Positions 16,193-26,953 are shown, counted from the stretch's first letter. The stretch: 64,000 nt of DNA from Paenibacillus luteus (GCF_006542765.1 NZ_SKCD01000011.1:609619-673618), one strand, 5' to 3'. Numbers and translations are program-made. Notes: a model not told the origin generated them from the sequence alone.

Positions 16193-17153
16193 AAAGTTGA
16201 TAATATTCCAATAGCTCCGACGCAACGGCAGCCAGTTTCACTTTTAAACTCTGTGGTTCGATGACTTGAATGGATTTTCCATAGGATAGGAGAAAATGAG
16301 GAACATAAGCATGAAGGGACTCTTCCTCCAGTTGGAAGACTGCTTGATTGGATGTCCGCTCTTTCAAATAATGCCCCATAAACCAATGCAAGCATAAATC
16401 ATCCAATGCCTCTGATCTGCCTGTGATCGTTACAGCAATTAAACCATCCTTGCCCGCTAAATCAGGCAACAGATTTTTCATGAAAAATTCACGCGCAGAA
16501 AACGCTTCTGAACGTTTAAACAGGATTGGTGTACGTTTGATTTGTAAAATCCGATCTGCCCGAAAGCTGCGGATCTCATTTCTTAGGTGGCAAAATGCAA
16601 CGGTATACCATTTATTTTTCCAGTATACGATTCCATATGGGTCTATCACCCTTTTCTTCGGTTGTTCGTCACGGCTGGTACGATAATCCATTTCGATTGC
16701 GTATTCATTAGCTACGGCCTGCTCCAATTCCGCCAATATCGGCTGAATGGAAGGGTCTCTTTTCAGGTTTATAACTTCAAATCCGGCTACATGATGGCCG
16801 AGCATACTTTCTTGCTCTTGATTCGAATACATTTTCAATTTTAATGTGGCATTGCCTAACGCCTCGCTCAAAGGATATCCAGCCTCTTCTGCAAATGCAG
16901 CAGCATAAAGCAGTGCCTTTTTTTCTTCCATATCAAATAACAGAGGCGCCTTAATAAATGTATTCAGCAGGCTATATCCGCCATGATGACCTGAATCAGA
17001 TATAATCGGTACTCCACTCGCGTTAAGCGCATCCATATACCGATATACGGTCCTTATATTGATTTCCAACTTTTCAGATATTTGCTTTGCGGTTATTTTC
17101 ACGCCCGAATTCAGCATCCACAGAATGGCCAGCATATGATCGTTTTTCGGCAT
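16191..17153 (-). CDS. YafY-type HTH/WYL-domain transcriptional regulator
   Basis: 320 residues from the ATG at 17153, chosen because GGGAGG lies just upstream; a start seven codons earlier lacks a site. The N-terminal winged helix (ITAKQISEKLEINIRTVYRYMDAL) binds DNA; the central WYL domain (YAIEMDYRTS, RVIDPYGIVYWKNKWYTVAFC) and the WCX C-terminal region sense a ligand, often a nucleotide or nucleic acid fragment. Upstream of and co-oriented with the DJ-1 gene, with a hairpin between. Confidence 0.88.
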   Translation of the reverse strand: MPKNDHMLAILWMLNSGVKITAKQISEKLEINIRTVYRYMDALNASGVPIISDSGHHGGYSLLNTFIKAPLLFDMEEKKALLYAAAFAEEAGYPLSEALGNATLKLKMYSNQEQESMLGHHVAGFEVINLKRDPSIQPILAELEQAVANEYAIEMDYRTSRDEQPKKRVIDPYGIVYWKNKWYTVAFCHLRNEIRSFRADRILQIKRTPILFKRSEAFSAREFFMKNLLPDLAGKDGLIAVTITGRSEALDDLCLHWFMGHYLKERTSNQAVFQLEEESLHAYVPHFLLSYGKSIQVIEPQSLKVKLAAVASELLEYYQL

Positions 17154-17235
17154 TGTTTCCTCCCTCGAATGCACTTCTATTACACTTTAACGATTCAAAA
17201 GAATCATAGATGGTTGTCAACTATTCGTATCCTTT

Positions 17236-17508
17236 TTAAAGACTTTGACCAAAAATAGTTGGAATTATTGCAAGCATCTCAAAATATGTCCAATCGGATG
17301 AGCCATACTCCGTTAGAGAGCAGTTATCTATCAAACTGTAGACGAGCAAGACGATTCCAGCAATAAAAAAAACGATAATACTGTACACATTTGCATCCAT
17401 TTTGTCGCTTACTTTCTGCCCCGCCAAGAGGTATATTGAGACAAAAATCGTGCCTATTGATGATACTCCTACTTGATTAAGTACCGTATTAAGAAAAGCT
17501 GCGAGCTT
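17236..17508 (-). pseudogene. Remnant of a multi-pass membrane transporter
   Basis: An open frame from 17508 to the stop at 17236 with no convincing start or ribosome site at its 5' end. It encodes about 90 residues with two or three hydrophobic segments (SSIGTIFVSIYLLAG, YSIIVFFIAGIVLLVYSLI). The beginning, AAFLNTVLNQVGVSSIGT, resembles a late membrane helix of EmrB/QacA-type MFS drug exporters. A TTG start at 17427 would give a 63-residue membrane peptide. Best read as the tail of a lost exporter; family assignment is tentative. Confidence 0.4.
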
Positions 17509-17640
17509 TTAGACTCTACGGATTATACAATTACCGAAATTGCCCGAACAGTTGGTTTTAACCATATCAATCATTTTATTCAGTCCTATTAGAAGCATAA
17601 GGGCATGGTGACCTCCCCAGCGCTTTATAAATTTATCCGT
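17461..17640 (+). pseudogene. Remnant of an AraC-family C-terminal domain
   Basis: Translation in the frame of 17521 reads YLIKYRIKKSCELL, TDYTITEIARTVGFN, then FIQSY, a TAG stop, KHKGMVTSPALYKF. This is the end of an AraC DNA-binding domain (second helix-turn-helix plus the K-x-x-G-x-(S/T)P tail), cut off at its 5' end and interrupted by a stop codon at 17590-17592. It overlaps the transporter remnant on the other strand and the 3' end of the next intact AraC gene. Confidence 0.75.
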
Positions 17641-18476
17641 TCGCGAAGCTCCCTCTTTCGGTATTGGCTTGGCGATTCGGCCATTAGTCGTGTAAATAGG
17701 ATGGAAAAATAATTCGCATTTTCATAACCAAGCAAATGGGCGATAACTGAAATTTTCATCTTGGTTGAAACAAGCAATTGTCTGGCTTCGGCCATACGGC
17801 GATGCAAAATATAATTGATAGGCGAGTCGTTGTACTTTCGATGAAACACATGAGAAATGTAAAAGGGACTCATATGAAACTCGGTTGCAATATCCTGTAG
17901 CGTGAGATGGCGCAAATAGTGAATATCCAAATATTCTTTTATTCCAATCGCAAGGGTCTCCGCGTTCCTCACTTTATCCAATATCGTATTTTCTTTATTC
18001 AACCGATGAACCCAAATGACCAATACCGATAATAATTGATAGGCGGCAAGTTGATACTGGTCCCGTTTGTGCTGCGCCTCTTCAAATAACAGGTCAAATA
18101 AAGAGTGCACGGTATTTTTGTGTTCCTTTGTTTTCATGACAGGGCAGCTTTCCAGCGGTATTAACAACTCCATATCCGGATGTATAATGCCGCAGTAGTA
18201 AAGGGCCAGCGGATTATTTTGGCTTGAATACTCCTTATGGATTACGCCTTTATTGTATACCAGCAGGTCTCCCTCCTGCACCGCGTAACGTTCACCCGCA
18301 ATCGTCACGACACCTTCGCCCTTCGTTACAAAAATAAGCTCGCTGAAGTGCCCGTGCTGATGCGTCGGAAAATTCCAATCCGGCCGCTCCAATACTTTTC
18401 CAATATAGTGCAGCGTTAAATTCACAAATATCCTCGTCCTCAGATCTGATGTTGGTTGCTCTAACATTATTATCAT
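17625..18476 (-). CDS. AraC-family transcriptional regulator
   Basis: 283 residues: an N-terminal cupin (HQHGHFSELIFVTKGEG, YAVQEGDLLVYNKGVIH, about 38-85) and a C-terminal AraC domain (about 180-280, with ATEFHMSPFYISHVFHRKY and GYENANYFSILFTRLMAESPSQYRK). The cupin usually binds a sugar-like ligand. Divergent from the broken MFS transporter, with about 140 bp between, so that transporter was probably its target. The ribosome site is weak; a start at the second Met (three codons in) is equally possible. Confidence 0.88.
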   Translation of the reverse strand: MIIMLEQPTSDLRTRIFVNLTLHYIGKVLERPDWNFPTHQHGHFSELIFVTKGEGVVTIAGERYAVQEGDLLVYNKGVIHKEYSSQNNPLALYYCGIIHPDMELLIPLESCPVMKTKEHKNTVHSLFDLLFEEAQHKRDQYQLAAYQLLSVLVIWVHRLNKENTILDKVRNAETLAIGIKEYLDIHYLRHLTLQDIATEFHMSPFYISHVFHRKYNDSPINYILHRRMAEARQLLVSTKMKISVIAHLLGYENANYFSILFTRLMAESPSQYRKRELRERINL

Positions 18477-18615
18477 TTATCCAAGGAGAAAATAGCAAGA
18501 TCTATCACATTTAGCTGAAGGAAGCCAAGATGTTGCATTGTAATTTCATTCATCAAAAATTATGATTATATCCTGCATAATAAACAGAGAAAAAGACAGG
18601 ATAGGAGAATTTTAT

Positions 18616-19869
18616 ATGTTGAACCCACAATCGCTTGCTGGCGTAAAGTCGCAGCCAAAGGAGAAGATGCCGGCCTCGCTTGCATGGTTAACGATAGGAG
18701 CCTTTGCTATTGGCATGACCGAATTTTTAGTCATGGGACTGCTGCCTAACGTAGCCTCCGATCTTAACGTAACCATCCCCCAAGCCGGTCAAATTATTAC
18801 GAGTTATGCTCTGGGAGTTGCTATCGGCGCACCAATTTTGACCATTTTGACGCATTCCGTCGCGAAGAAAAAACTGTTGCTGCTGCTTGTTTTGATTTTT
18901 ATTCTGGGCAATGCCTTTTCCATGATTGCGCCCACGTACCCCTTGCTCATTATTGCATGAATCGTGACTGCGCTTGCTCATGGTACGTTTCTTGGCTCAG
19001 GAACTTTAATCGCTACCCATCTCGTTCCTACTCACAAAAAGGGAAGCGCGGTAGCGCTTGTCTTGGCCGGACTTACAATTGCCAATATTGTTGGCGTACC
19101 CTTCGGTACCTTTATCGGTCAGGAATTCGGATGGAGGGCTTCATTTGGGGTGATTACGGTTTTGGGCATTATTGCACTAGCTGGTATCTGGAAGAACATT
19201 CCCGTTATTACCGAAAGTTACAATGCCAGCGTAATGCAGGAAATTAAAGCCGTTGTAAGACCACAGGTGTTGCTTATGCTCATAACTGGCTTATTTGGCT
19301 GCGCAAGCCTGTTCGCCTTATTCACCTATATCTCGCCAGTGCTTCAGGAGATTAGCGGGTTTCAAGAACAAAACGTCACCTGGATTCTTGTCATTTTCGG
19401 CATATCCGTAACCATCGGCAATTTAATTGGAGGCAAGCTTGCGGATTGGAAGCTGCTTCCCGCTCTGATGGTTAACTTCGCAATTTTAAGCATCGTTTTG
19501 GCCGCTTTTTCGGTCACCTTACACAATCCCACTTTGGCGATAGCAACTTTATTTATTTGGGGAATTGCCGCCTTCAGCATTATGCCTGGCATTCAGCTCC
19601 GCACCATGACTTTGGCAAGTGAAGCTCCCATGCTTGTCGCTACGTCCAATCACTCTTTTCTTAATATAGGGAATGCCTTTGGCGCCTACATAGGCGGCGT
19701 CGTCATTACACATTCTGGCCTAGGCGGCTTGCCATGGCTCGCAGCAGTCTTAGCTTTAATCGGCTTCCTGCTAGTCATCGTCATCATCCTAACTGATAAA
19801 AAGAGCGGGCATATCCAGGTGGATCAAAAAAACATAACGTCAATCACTAAGCATAGTCAACCAAATTGA
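18616..19869 (+). pseudogene. MFS transporter (AraJ/Bcr-type) interrupted by an in-frame TGA
   Basis: Twelve-helix major facilitator, 417 codons from the ATG at 18616 (AGGAG site). It begins ASLAWLTIGAFAIGMTEFLVMGLLP, typical of the AraJ/YdhP arabinose-efflux-like family. Codon 115 (18958-18960) is TGA in the stretch IIA-stop-IVTALAHGTFLG; relatives usually have Arg there (IARIVTALAHG), so a single C-to-T change (CGA to TGA) explains it. The frame continues unbroken to 19869. Recent loss of function unless the stop is read through or is a sequencing error. The distal part could be restarted at GTG 18964 but would lack the first three helices. Confidence 0.85.
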
Positions 19870-19877
19870 ATCTTTTG

Positions 19878-19919
19878 CTCCTCCAACTCGCGCGGTGCGC
19901 CTACTTGGAGGAGTTTTTT
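19878..19919 (+). terminator. Terminator between MFS pseudogene and gerC
   Basis: CTCCTCCAA ... TTGGAGGAG stem followed by TTTTTT, nine bases after the MFS stop codon. It separates convergent genes. Confidence 0.85.
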
Positions 19920-19934
19920 GTAATCAGTAAGCCC

Positions 19935-21125
19935 TTATTTAGTTGAAGAACCATAATCCGTAATCGTAAGTTTAATTTCAAAGGTAACCGGAATTCGACT
20001 AAACTCCTCATCCCAATTGCCCTTAATTTTTTTCCATTTCTGAGGATATTGAATAGAAAGGTTTTTCCCGAATCCGGCTACATCCACTTTGTATTTCGAC
20101 TGCATTTTCCGCATCAGACTATCAAGCATTTTGGCTAACCGTTCTTCAAAAATCTTCTCTGCTGCTTCTAAATAAGCCAGCTCGGATGGATTTTCATTGA
20201 TATCCCAATTTTCAATTAATCTTCCTTTCGATTCAATTGAAACATGAAAGGATATATCATCACCTTTTAATTTTGCAGTCATTTTACTTTTCATGGATTT
20301 AATCTCATAGGAGATCGTTTGATTTCTCCAATCATAGCTTTTGATCACTCCTCCATGACCGTTTCCTTGAATCCAAGATAAACTCTCCACATTTTCCTGA
20401 TTCAAATCGCCAATCCACTTGCTACTATCCCCCTTAATAATACCGGCACCTGAGAATTCGATTTCCCCATTTGATGAGACGATATTTTGCAGCAAGAAGC
20501 TTTGTTTGGAATGGATCAGTCCGTCAAGCTGGGTCAGATTGACCTCTTTCATTACCTTATTGGTCCTGTAACTATTTTGAGTCATGGAGTTAATCCGAAA
20601 TGCAGGAACTTCTTCCGGTTGGTCAATAAGAAACGTGTCATAAGCTTTTCCCTTACTAAAGAACACCCTGCAGCTTGGGCGTATATCATTGTCACGAAGC
20701 ACGAAATCCATGAGCTGGTCCATATGCTGCTGTTGAGCTAATTTTGTTGATACCACAATCACTTTCAAATGATGACCAATGACTGGGCGATCTCGCCGTG
20801 TGGAGTATTGACGCATAATTTCGAATATGGAATCTCCTGTTAATCTCAAATTTGAATATTTCAACAGCTGCTTCTCTTTGGATTTCTCTTGTCTTTCGAA
20901 CGATTTAATCGGAACGATTTGTACGGTAGCTGTGACTAGATTTTTTTTCAAGTACTTTGCACCTTGGCTTTCCAAGTCCCGTTCAATGTCAACCCTTTCA
21001 CCTACATCTAATGCTAGACCTGCATAAACACTTAAATCTTCAATTTCTTTACTGCTCCAGCATCCCTGTATGACAACAAGCGAGGATAAAAGTAGTATAA
21101 TAAGCATCTTTTTTTGTCTATACAT
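19935..21125 (-). CDS. Ger(x)C family spore germination lipoprotein
   Basis: 396 residues. Signal peptide 1-21 with lipobox VIQGC; mature protein begins CWSSKEIEDL, the standard GerC opening. GerC is the outer-face lipoprotein subunit of nutrient germinant receptors in the spore inner membrane. Third gene of the ger operon; its start overlaps the end of the gerB-like gene by 8 bp, so translation is coupled. Full length for the family. Confidence 0.92.
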   Translation of the reverse strand: MYRQKKMLIILLLSSLVVIQGCWSSKEIEDLSVYAGLALDVGERVDIERDLESQGAKYLKKNLVTATVQIVPIKSFERQEKSKEKQLLKYSNLRLTGDSIFEIMRQYSTRRDRPVIGHHLKVIVVSTKLAQQQHMDQLMDFVLRDNDIRPSCRVFFSKGKAYDTFLIDQPEEVPAFRINSMTQNSYRTNKVMKEVNLTQLDGLIHSKQSFLLQNIVSSNGEIEFSGAGIIKGDSSKWIGDLNQENVESLSWIQGNGHGGVIKSYDWRNQTISYEIKSMKSKMTAKLKGDDISFHVSIESKGRLIENWDINENPSELAYLEAAEKIFEERLAKMLDSLMRKMQSKYKVDVAGFGKNLSIQYPQKWKKIKGNWDEEFSRIPVTFEIKLTITDYGSSTK

Positions 21126-22221
21126 GTTGTTTTAAAACCTTCTTTCTAAATAAGAAAATGACAGAAAGCAGGACTGGCACAAGAAAAAATATAGCAATGC
21201 CCATCCTACCTATAGTATCACCCAACTTAAAAACTTCATTTATTCGCTCAGGGAGCAGCGCCGTGATAAAGATAGCAGGAATTAATCCAAATATCACTGG
21301 AAGAAGCCTAACGCCAAATACCTGAGAAATGCCTAACGATGCATTATAGTAAAAACTGGTGAAATTACAAAACAATTGCATCATCCAGATGACCAAAAAA
21401 GGGAATTCGAAACGTTCAAAAATCAATCCCGCAATTTCAAAGCTTCGAAGCAGGTCGATTGTTGGCCATGTGCTATTCATTACTGAATCAATTGACATTC
21501 CTCCTATAACGACAACTATGGTCATCAGGTAAAGCACAAAAGGAATACCTATTCCTGCAAAAGTCGCTTTGACTGCCCGCTCCGGATGCTGCATGTGAGC
21601 AACGAGAATCATAATTACTTCGCATCCTGTAAATACAAGTACTGACGACTTCAAACCCTTAAATACCGGAAGTAAGCCTTCACTTAAAACAGGACGTAAA
21701 TTATCGATATCAAACAATCGAATACTCAAGAAATAAGAAAGCACCAATATTAGGATGCTAATAGGGAAAATAATTTGAAATACTCTTGCAATAGAATTGA
21801 TTCCTCCCAAGCAAATATAGGCACCTACCCAAATGAAGGGGATCACAATAGCCCAAATTGGCGTTCCTTCCAACAAATAATACATGGTAACCTCTGCAAA
21901 TACCCTTACCTCGAAACCCGCAATAACAATGAAATAAATAATCAAGCACACACTTAACATGCCACCAGGTATAGTTCCGACAATTCGTTTAGCATATTGA
22001 TACACCGTGTGATTAGGAAATTGCTGGCTTAATTTCACCATGACAAGTGCTACCATAAGGACAATAAAACCACCTACTATCACAGATAGCCACACATCCG
22101 GTGTTTGCGCGGTCTCGATTACACTTCGGGGTAAGGTTAAGATTCCCGCCCCAAGTACTGAATCTGTTATAAATATCGCAGTTTGTCTTGTCGAGATTTT
22201 ATCATCAGTACGTGTAAACAT
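21118..22221 (-). CDS. GerAB-type endospore germination permease
   Basis: 367 residues, about ten membrane helices, amino-acid-transporter fold (KISTRQTAIFITDSVLGAGILTLPRS at the N terminus). The B subunit forms the germinant-binding membrane part of GerA-type receptors. Lies 23 bp after the gerA-like gene and overlaps the gerC-like gene. The nutrient recognised cannot be told from sequence. Confidence 0.92.
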   Translation of the reverse strand: MFTRTDDKISTRQTAIFITDSVLGAGILTLPRSVIETAQTPDVWLSVIVGGFIVLMVALVMVKLSQQFPNHTVYQYAKRIVGTIPGGMLSVCLIIYFIVIAGFEVRVFAEVTMYYLLEGTPIWAIVIPFIWVGAYICLGGINSIARVFQIIFPISILILVLSYFLSIRLFDIDNLRPVLSEGLLPVFKGLKSSVLVFTGCEVIMILVAHMQHPERAVKATFAGIGIPFVLYLMTIVVVIGGMSIDSVMNSTWPTIDLLRSFEIAGLIFERFEFPFLVIWMMQLFCNFTSFYYNASLGISQVFGVRLLPVIFGLIPAIFITALLPERINEVFKLGDTIGRMGIAIFFLVPVLLSVIFLFRKKVLKQHV

Positions 22222-22244
22222 GATTGCTCCTCCGATCTAAGCAG

Positions 22245-23942
22245 CTACGATAGTCGATTCTTGTCTTGCGTCTTCATCATCTTCGGTCGTTTTTTCATTA
22301 AGGGCAGCGGAGCACGCACAAACAAGTCCTTCCAGTCGCTAAAGCGAACCGGTGATAGAGGTGTAACATAAGGAACGCCAAAGCTCTTCAGCTTGCTTAA
22401 ATGGCCGCAAATGAATAAAAAAAACAGAATGGTTCCGAACATCCCCAATACTGCTGCGCATAACATGCCACCGAACCGTAAAATTCGTAATGTAATGCCT
22501 GCGCTATATACGGGGATTGAGAAAGAGGATATAGCAGTCACGGCAACGACTATGACCAAAAAAGGGCTGACAATTCCTGCCTGTACAGCAGCCTCTCCTA
22601 TAATTAAACCGCCAACAATGCCCATCGCGGGTCCAATCGGCTTGGGTAACCGGATTCCCGCCTCACGTAATATTTCTATAGATATTTCGAGAATTAACAC
22701 TTCTATCAATGAAGGAAAGGGAACGCCTTGCCTTGTTTCAATGATCGTAATGGCTAGCTCTGTCGGTATTAATCCTGGATGAAAAGAAATAAATGAAATA
22801 TATAAAGCTGGTGCCATTAAGGCCAAGAATGCTGCGAAAAATCGCAACATTCGCAAAAAAGTTCCTGGTAGCCAACGATCATAATAATCCTCAGGCGATT
22901 GCAGCAGCATCCCAAAGGTTACGGGAACAATTAGAGCGAAAGGAGTACCATCCAATAGAATAGCTATCCTTCCTTCTAATAAACTGTTAATGACACGATC
23001 GGGACGCTCTGTATTTTGAGTTTGCTGAAACGGGCTTAGGTAATCATCTTCTATGAGCTGTTCAACATATCCAGACTCAGCGACGAAATCGATATTGATT
23101 TTTTCAATTCGGTCTCTTACTTCCTGAAGCAGGTCTTGATTCACGATTTCCTTCATGTAAGCAATAACCAATTTCCTTTTAATTCGAGCTCCTACCTCAT
23201 ACCTATTTATTTCCAGATCATCGCTGAAGCCTTGTCTGCGCAGCATAGATGTATTCTCGCTTAATACCTCGGTAAAACCGATGCGAGGGCCGCGAAGCAG
23301 AGCTTCAGAGCTAGGTTCGTTAATTGCCCTTGACTTCATATTTGACGCGTGGATCAGCAGTGCACTTGGCATGCCTTCAATAAGCAAGGCCGTACAACCC
23401 TTCAAGACGGATTGATTTAAATCACGAAGATCTGCAGCTTCATAGGCCTCGCACACGGGCAATACATTTTCTAGAAGATAGGCGGATAAAGCTAGAGGAT
23501 TTATGCCTGTTATATCCTTCTCCGTATCTGACATTAAAATTTTCATCACATGCTCACTGATCAATTCTTCATTCTGCATGCCATCTACAAAAATAAGTGT
23601 AGCCCGAGCTTGAATATCTGTGATTTGAAATTCACGAAAATGTACATCACTGTTACTACTGATGACTTGTTTGATTGCATTTAAATTCTCATCATAATCG
23701 ACAGACAAATTTGACTTAGCGGGATGCTCATCTCCATTCTCTTTTTTCTGGATAGGAGCATTCTTTTTTGCAACTATTAACCTCAGATATTTGTTGAAAA
23801 AATAAATACCTATGGCAATCATCATACTTATGAGAGCCTGTGCACACATTTTCCAATCGGGAAGGTTCGATGTTATAAAAGTCCACAAGGTAATCATTCC
23901 TTTCCAAAATACCTTTGGTTTAACTTGTCCCTTTATTTTCAT
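22245..23942 (-). CDS. GerAA-type spore germination protein
   Basis: 565 residues. Cytoplasmic N-terminal domain (about 80-330, with FREFQITDIQARATLIFVDG and the LLEGRIAILLDGTPFALIVP motif near 330), followed by a membrane region of about five helices (GLIPTELAITIIETRQGVPFPS). A subunit of a germinant receptor ion channel. The first 80 residues, including an extra hydrophobic segment at about 32-56, precede the usual family start, so the N terminus is extended or translation begins later. First gene of the operon; transcription is divergent from the broken kinase. Confidence 0.9.
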   Translation of the reverse strand: MKIKGQVKPKVFWKGMITLWTFITSNLPDWKMCAQALISMMIAIGIYFFNKYLRLIVAKKNAPIQKKENGDEHPAKSNLSVDYDENLNAIKQVISSNSDVHFREFQITDIQARATLIFVDGMQNEELISEHVMKILMSDTEKDITGINPLALSAYLLENVLPVCEAYEAADLRDLNQSVLKGCTALLIEGMPSALLIHASNMKSRAINEPSSEALLRGPRIGFTEVLSENTSMLRRQGFSDDLEINRYEVGARIKRKLVIAYMKEIVNQDLLQEVRDRIEKINIDFVAESGYVEQLIEDDYLSPFQQTQNTERPDRVINSLLEGRIAILLDGTPFALIVPVTFGMLLQSPEDYYDRWLPGTFLRMLRFFAAFLALMAPALYISFISFHPGLIPTELAITIIETRQGVPFPSLIEVLILEISIEILREAGIRLPKPIGPAMGIVGGLIIGEAAVQAGIVSPFLVIVVAVTAISSFSIPVYSAGITLRILRFGGMLCAAVLGMFGTILFFLFICGHLSKLKSFGVPYVTPLSPVRFSDWKDLFVRAPLPLMKKRPKMMKTQDKNRLS

Positions 23943-24025
23943 TTAATTCACTATTTTTCAATCTCTACAAAGCTTTGATACAGCAAGAGTTATGAAAGAA
24001 GCATCGCGAATCCATTACGGAGGAT

Positions 24026-26841
24026 TTGCAACCCTTCATGTCGAATGTTGATCGTATGAAAACACCATTACTAACCTCATCCGCTTTCACACGTTTAACC
24101 TTAGTCATGATAGCCTTAGGCGTTTTATTTTCCTTAAGATTAGGTTGGTCTGAGTTATTTCACACTTCCAATCCTCCTCCTATCGAGGACGGAGTACTTG
24201 ATATGCGCGGGGTGGATTTAAATGATTCCCCCATTTATTATTTAAACGGAGCATGGGAGTTTTATCCTGGTAAGCTGCTTACTTCGGGAGAGACAGAAAG
24301 CGCTGAAGCACGTTTCATAAACGTCCCAGGGGACTGGGGGGACGAGTTAAATGGTATTAACGGCTCGTCTTACGGCTATGGAACTTACAGGCTGCGCATT
24401 CTGGTCGATCCGCTTGTGAAGCCTGTTTCCTTATGGATTAAAAAAATTCAAACCGCTTCAAGGGTAGAAATGAATGGAGAATCGGAAGGTAACATCGGCA
24501 AGCCGGTCTTGCAAGAGGATGGTTATCGGCCAAGAACCGTTTCTTATACCTCCACCTATTACAATAAAGGCGCAACAGAGCTCGATATCATCATACATGC
24601 AGCCAACTATGACAAGCCGACAAATGGCGGAATCGTTCGCAGCATACGCTTTGGCTCCCAAGGATCGATTGACAGCGTGCGCTGGTACTCCATCGGTTTT
24701 CAGCTAGTTACGTTCATCATTTTGCTGCTGCATGGCTTATATACATACATTCTGTACCAGTTCAACCGGAAGGAAACGGACCTACTGCTGACAGGTCTTC
24801 TAACGTTATCTGTAGGAGTCGCATTGCTTGTCGGCCACGACAATATTTTGCAGCTATGGCTTCCGATTAATTATACGTGGGCGCTAAAAATCGGGCTGGT
24901 AGCTGTTTTATGGCAAAATCACCTTATTTTGCATTTGTTTAGCAAGTTCGCTTCTCCCCCTGTTCTCAGCATGCCTCTAAAGGTTCATGTATTTGCAGTC
25001 ACTCTGCTTACTGGGCTAATGCTAGTCGCGCCGACGATCTGGATCAATACGTTTATCGATTTAAAGCTATTTTTGGTGTTCTTCTTGGTTTCGTTTGCTT
25101 GGCTGACTTACATCATGGCTGGATTAATCTTTAAACAGCAAACAGATAAGGACATCGGCTTCATGCTGCTAAGCGCCGCTGGCATCATTTCAAACCTCGG
25201 GTGGAACGTCGCCGATTCAACTGGTCTCGTAACAACAACCGTATATTATCCAATCGATATTTTAGTAGCTATTGTTGGGTTTTCCAGCTACTGGTTCAAA
25301 AAGTATTACCGAAATGCCCGGCAAAATCGACACCGCCTGTATGGGCCGATGAGAAAAGATTAGTCCAAGTCATTTACAATCTGCTGCATAACGCCTTTAA
25401 ATTCACAGAAAACGGCACCGTTGCTGTGAAGGCAGATTCACTAAACGACCGACTTGTTGTCGCTATCGTTGATACCGATGTTGGAATGGATGAAGAAACA
25501 CAGGCAAGAATCTTTCTCCCCTATGAGCAAGGGGCGCACGGCGTCAGTGATGGGAAAGGTATCGGACTCGGTTTAAGTATTTGCAAGCAGCTCGTTGAAT
25601 TGCATGGCGGTGTGTTAACGGTCCATTCCGAACCAGGCAAGGGCTCCGTATTCAGTTTCAGTCTTCCACTGGCGGAAGAAGAGACAGTTGGGGTGGCATC
25701 CATTAATGAGGTTTCTTCATTCCGCTATTTGAAGAGCGATAACGAAGTGACGTTCGATGGAAACCAATATGAAGCTGCGGCTGAAATTGCCACGGACGAC
25801 GAATCAGAAGTCTCCCTTACTGTTTCCCCTCTTCTGAAAAATGGGCAGATCCATATTCTCGCAGTGGATGACGACCCCATTAACCTGAGCGTACTAAAAG
25901 GCATACTTTCTACAGAGTCTTATCACGTAACGACAGCCCTTTCGGCCCACGAAGCTTTGGGTCTGATTGGAACAAAGCGATGGGATCTGCTCATCGCCGA
26001 CGTCATGATGCCTCAGATGTCGGGATACGAGTTGACACAGCGAATCCGGGAGCAATACTCCCACTTCGAGCTTCCAGTGCTGTTGTTAACTGCGCGCAGT
26101 CTGCCAAGCGACATCTATACAGGCTTTTCATCCGGTGCCAACGATTACGTCACCAAGCCAGTGGACGCTGTTGAACTGCGATACCGTATTCGAGCGCTGA
26201 CCTCTCTGAACCAGTCCATCCGAGAGCGGGTACGTATGGAGGGGGCTTACTTGCAAGCACAAATCCAGCCTCATTTTCTATTCAACACATTGAATTCGAT
26301 TATGGCGCTCGCTGTTATTGATACTGAAAAAATGATGAGTCTCGGCGAAGCGTTTGCGTCCTTCTTGCGGATCAGCTTTAATTTCTTGAATACCGAGGAG
26401 CTCGTTGACCTCTCGTACGAGTTAGAGCTAACACAAGCTTATCTATACATCGAAAAAGTCAGGTTTGAGGATCGGTTGACGATCGAATGGGAAATTGAGA
26501 CGGGGCTAAAACTGCTTCTCCCACCACTGTCGATTCAGCCGCTGGTGGAAAATGCCGTAAAGCATGGCCTTCTCAACCGCCCAAATGACGGGAAAATTCG
26601 TATTCGGGTTGCAGTCTGCGACGGGTATACGCTCATCGAAGTGGAGGATAACGGTATAGGCATCGAACCGGAACAAATGAAACGGCTGCTTGAACCCTCG
26701 CTGAAGGAGAACAGCGGTATCGGCATTTCCAATACGAATAGGCGGCTCATTCAACTGTTTGGGAAAGGGCTATCCATTTCAAGCAAGCAAGGCGAAGGAA
26801 CGGTCGTCTCCTTTACAATTCCAGACATCCGAGCTGATTAA
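24026..26841 (+). pseudogene. Hybrid sensor kinase, broken by deletion and frameshift
   Basis: Two overlapping frames together encode one multidomain kinase. The first (24026-25363) has an extracellular 7TMR-DISM-type sensor (LNGAWEFYPG) and about seven helices, then stops soon after KKYYRNARQN. The second is clearly coding from about 25335 (PPVWADEKRLVQVIYNLLHNAFKFTENG) to 26841: HATPase with GIGLGLSICKQL, a receiver domain (IADVMMPQMSGYEL, VTKPVD), then a LytS-type kinase region (QIQPHFLFNTLNSI) with a second HATPase. The HisKA helix pair that should lie between is absent, so a deletion near 25325 removed the phosphoacceptor histidine and shifted frame. The 3' frame might still be expressed as a receiver-LytS protein if a start exists. 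Confidence 0.85.
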
Positions 26842-26884
26842 AATGAATCAAAAAATAATTAGACAATTGCTTCATTCTGTAAGA

Positions 26885-26934
26885 AAAGAGTTGTTCCGAA
26901 AGCTACCTTCACGTGAGCTTAAGAACAACTCTTT
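26885..26934 (+). terminator. Terminator after the kinase pseudogene
   Basis: AAAGAGTTGTTC pairs with GAACAACTCTTT (26923-26934), followed by TTCTGTTCTTG. It sits between convergent genes. Confidence 0.75.
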
Positions 26935-26953
26935 TTCTGTTCTTGCTATTCCC

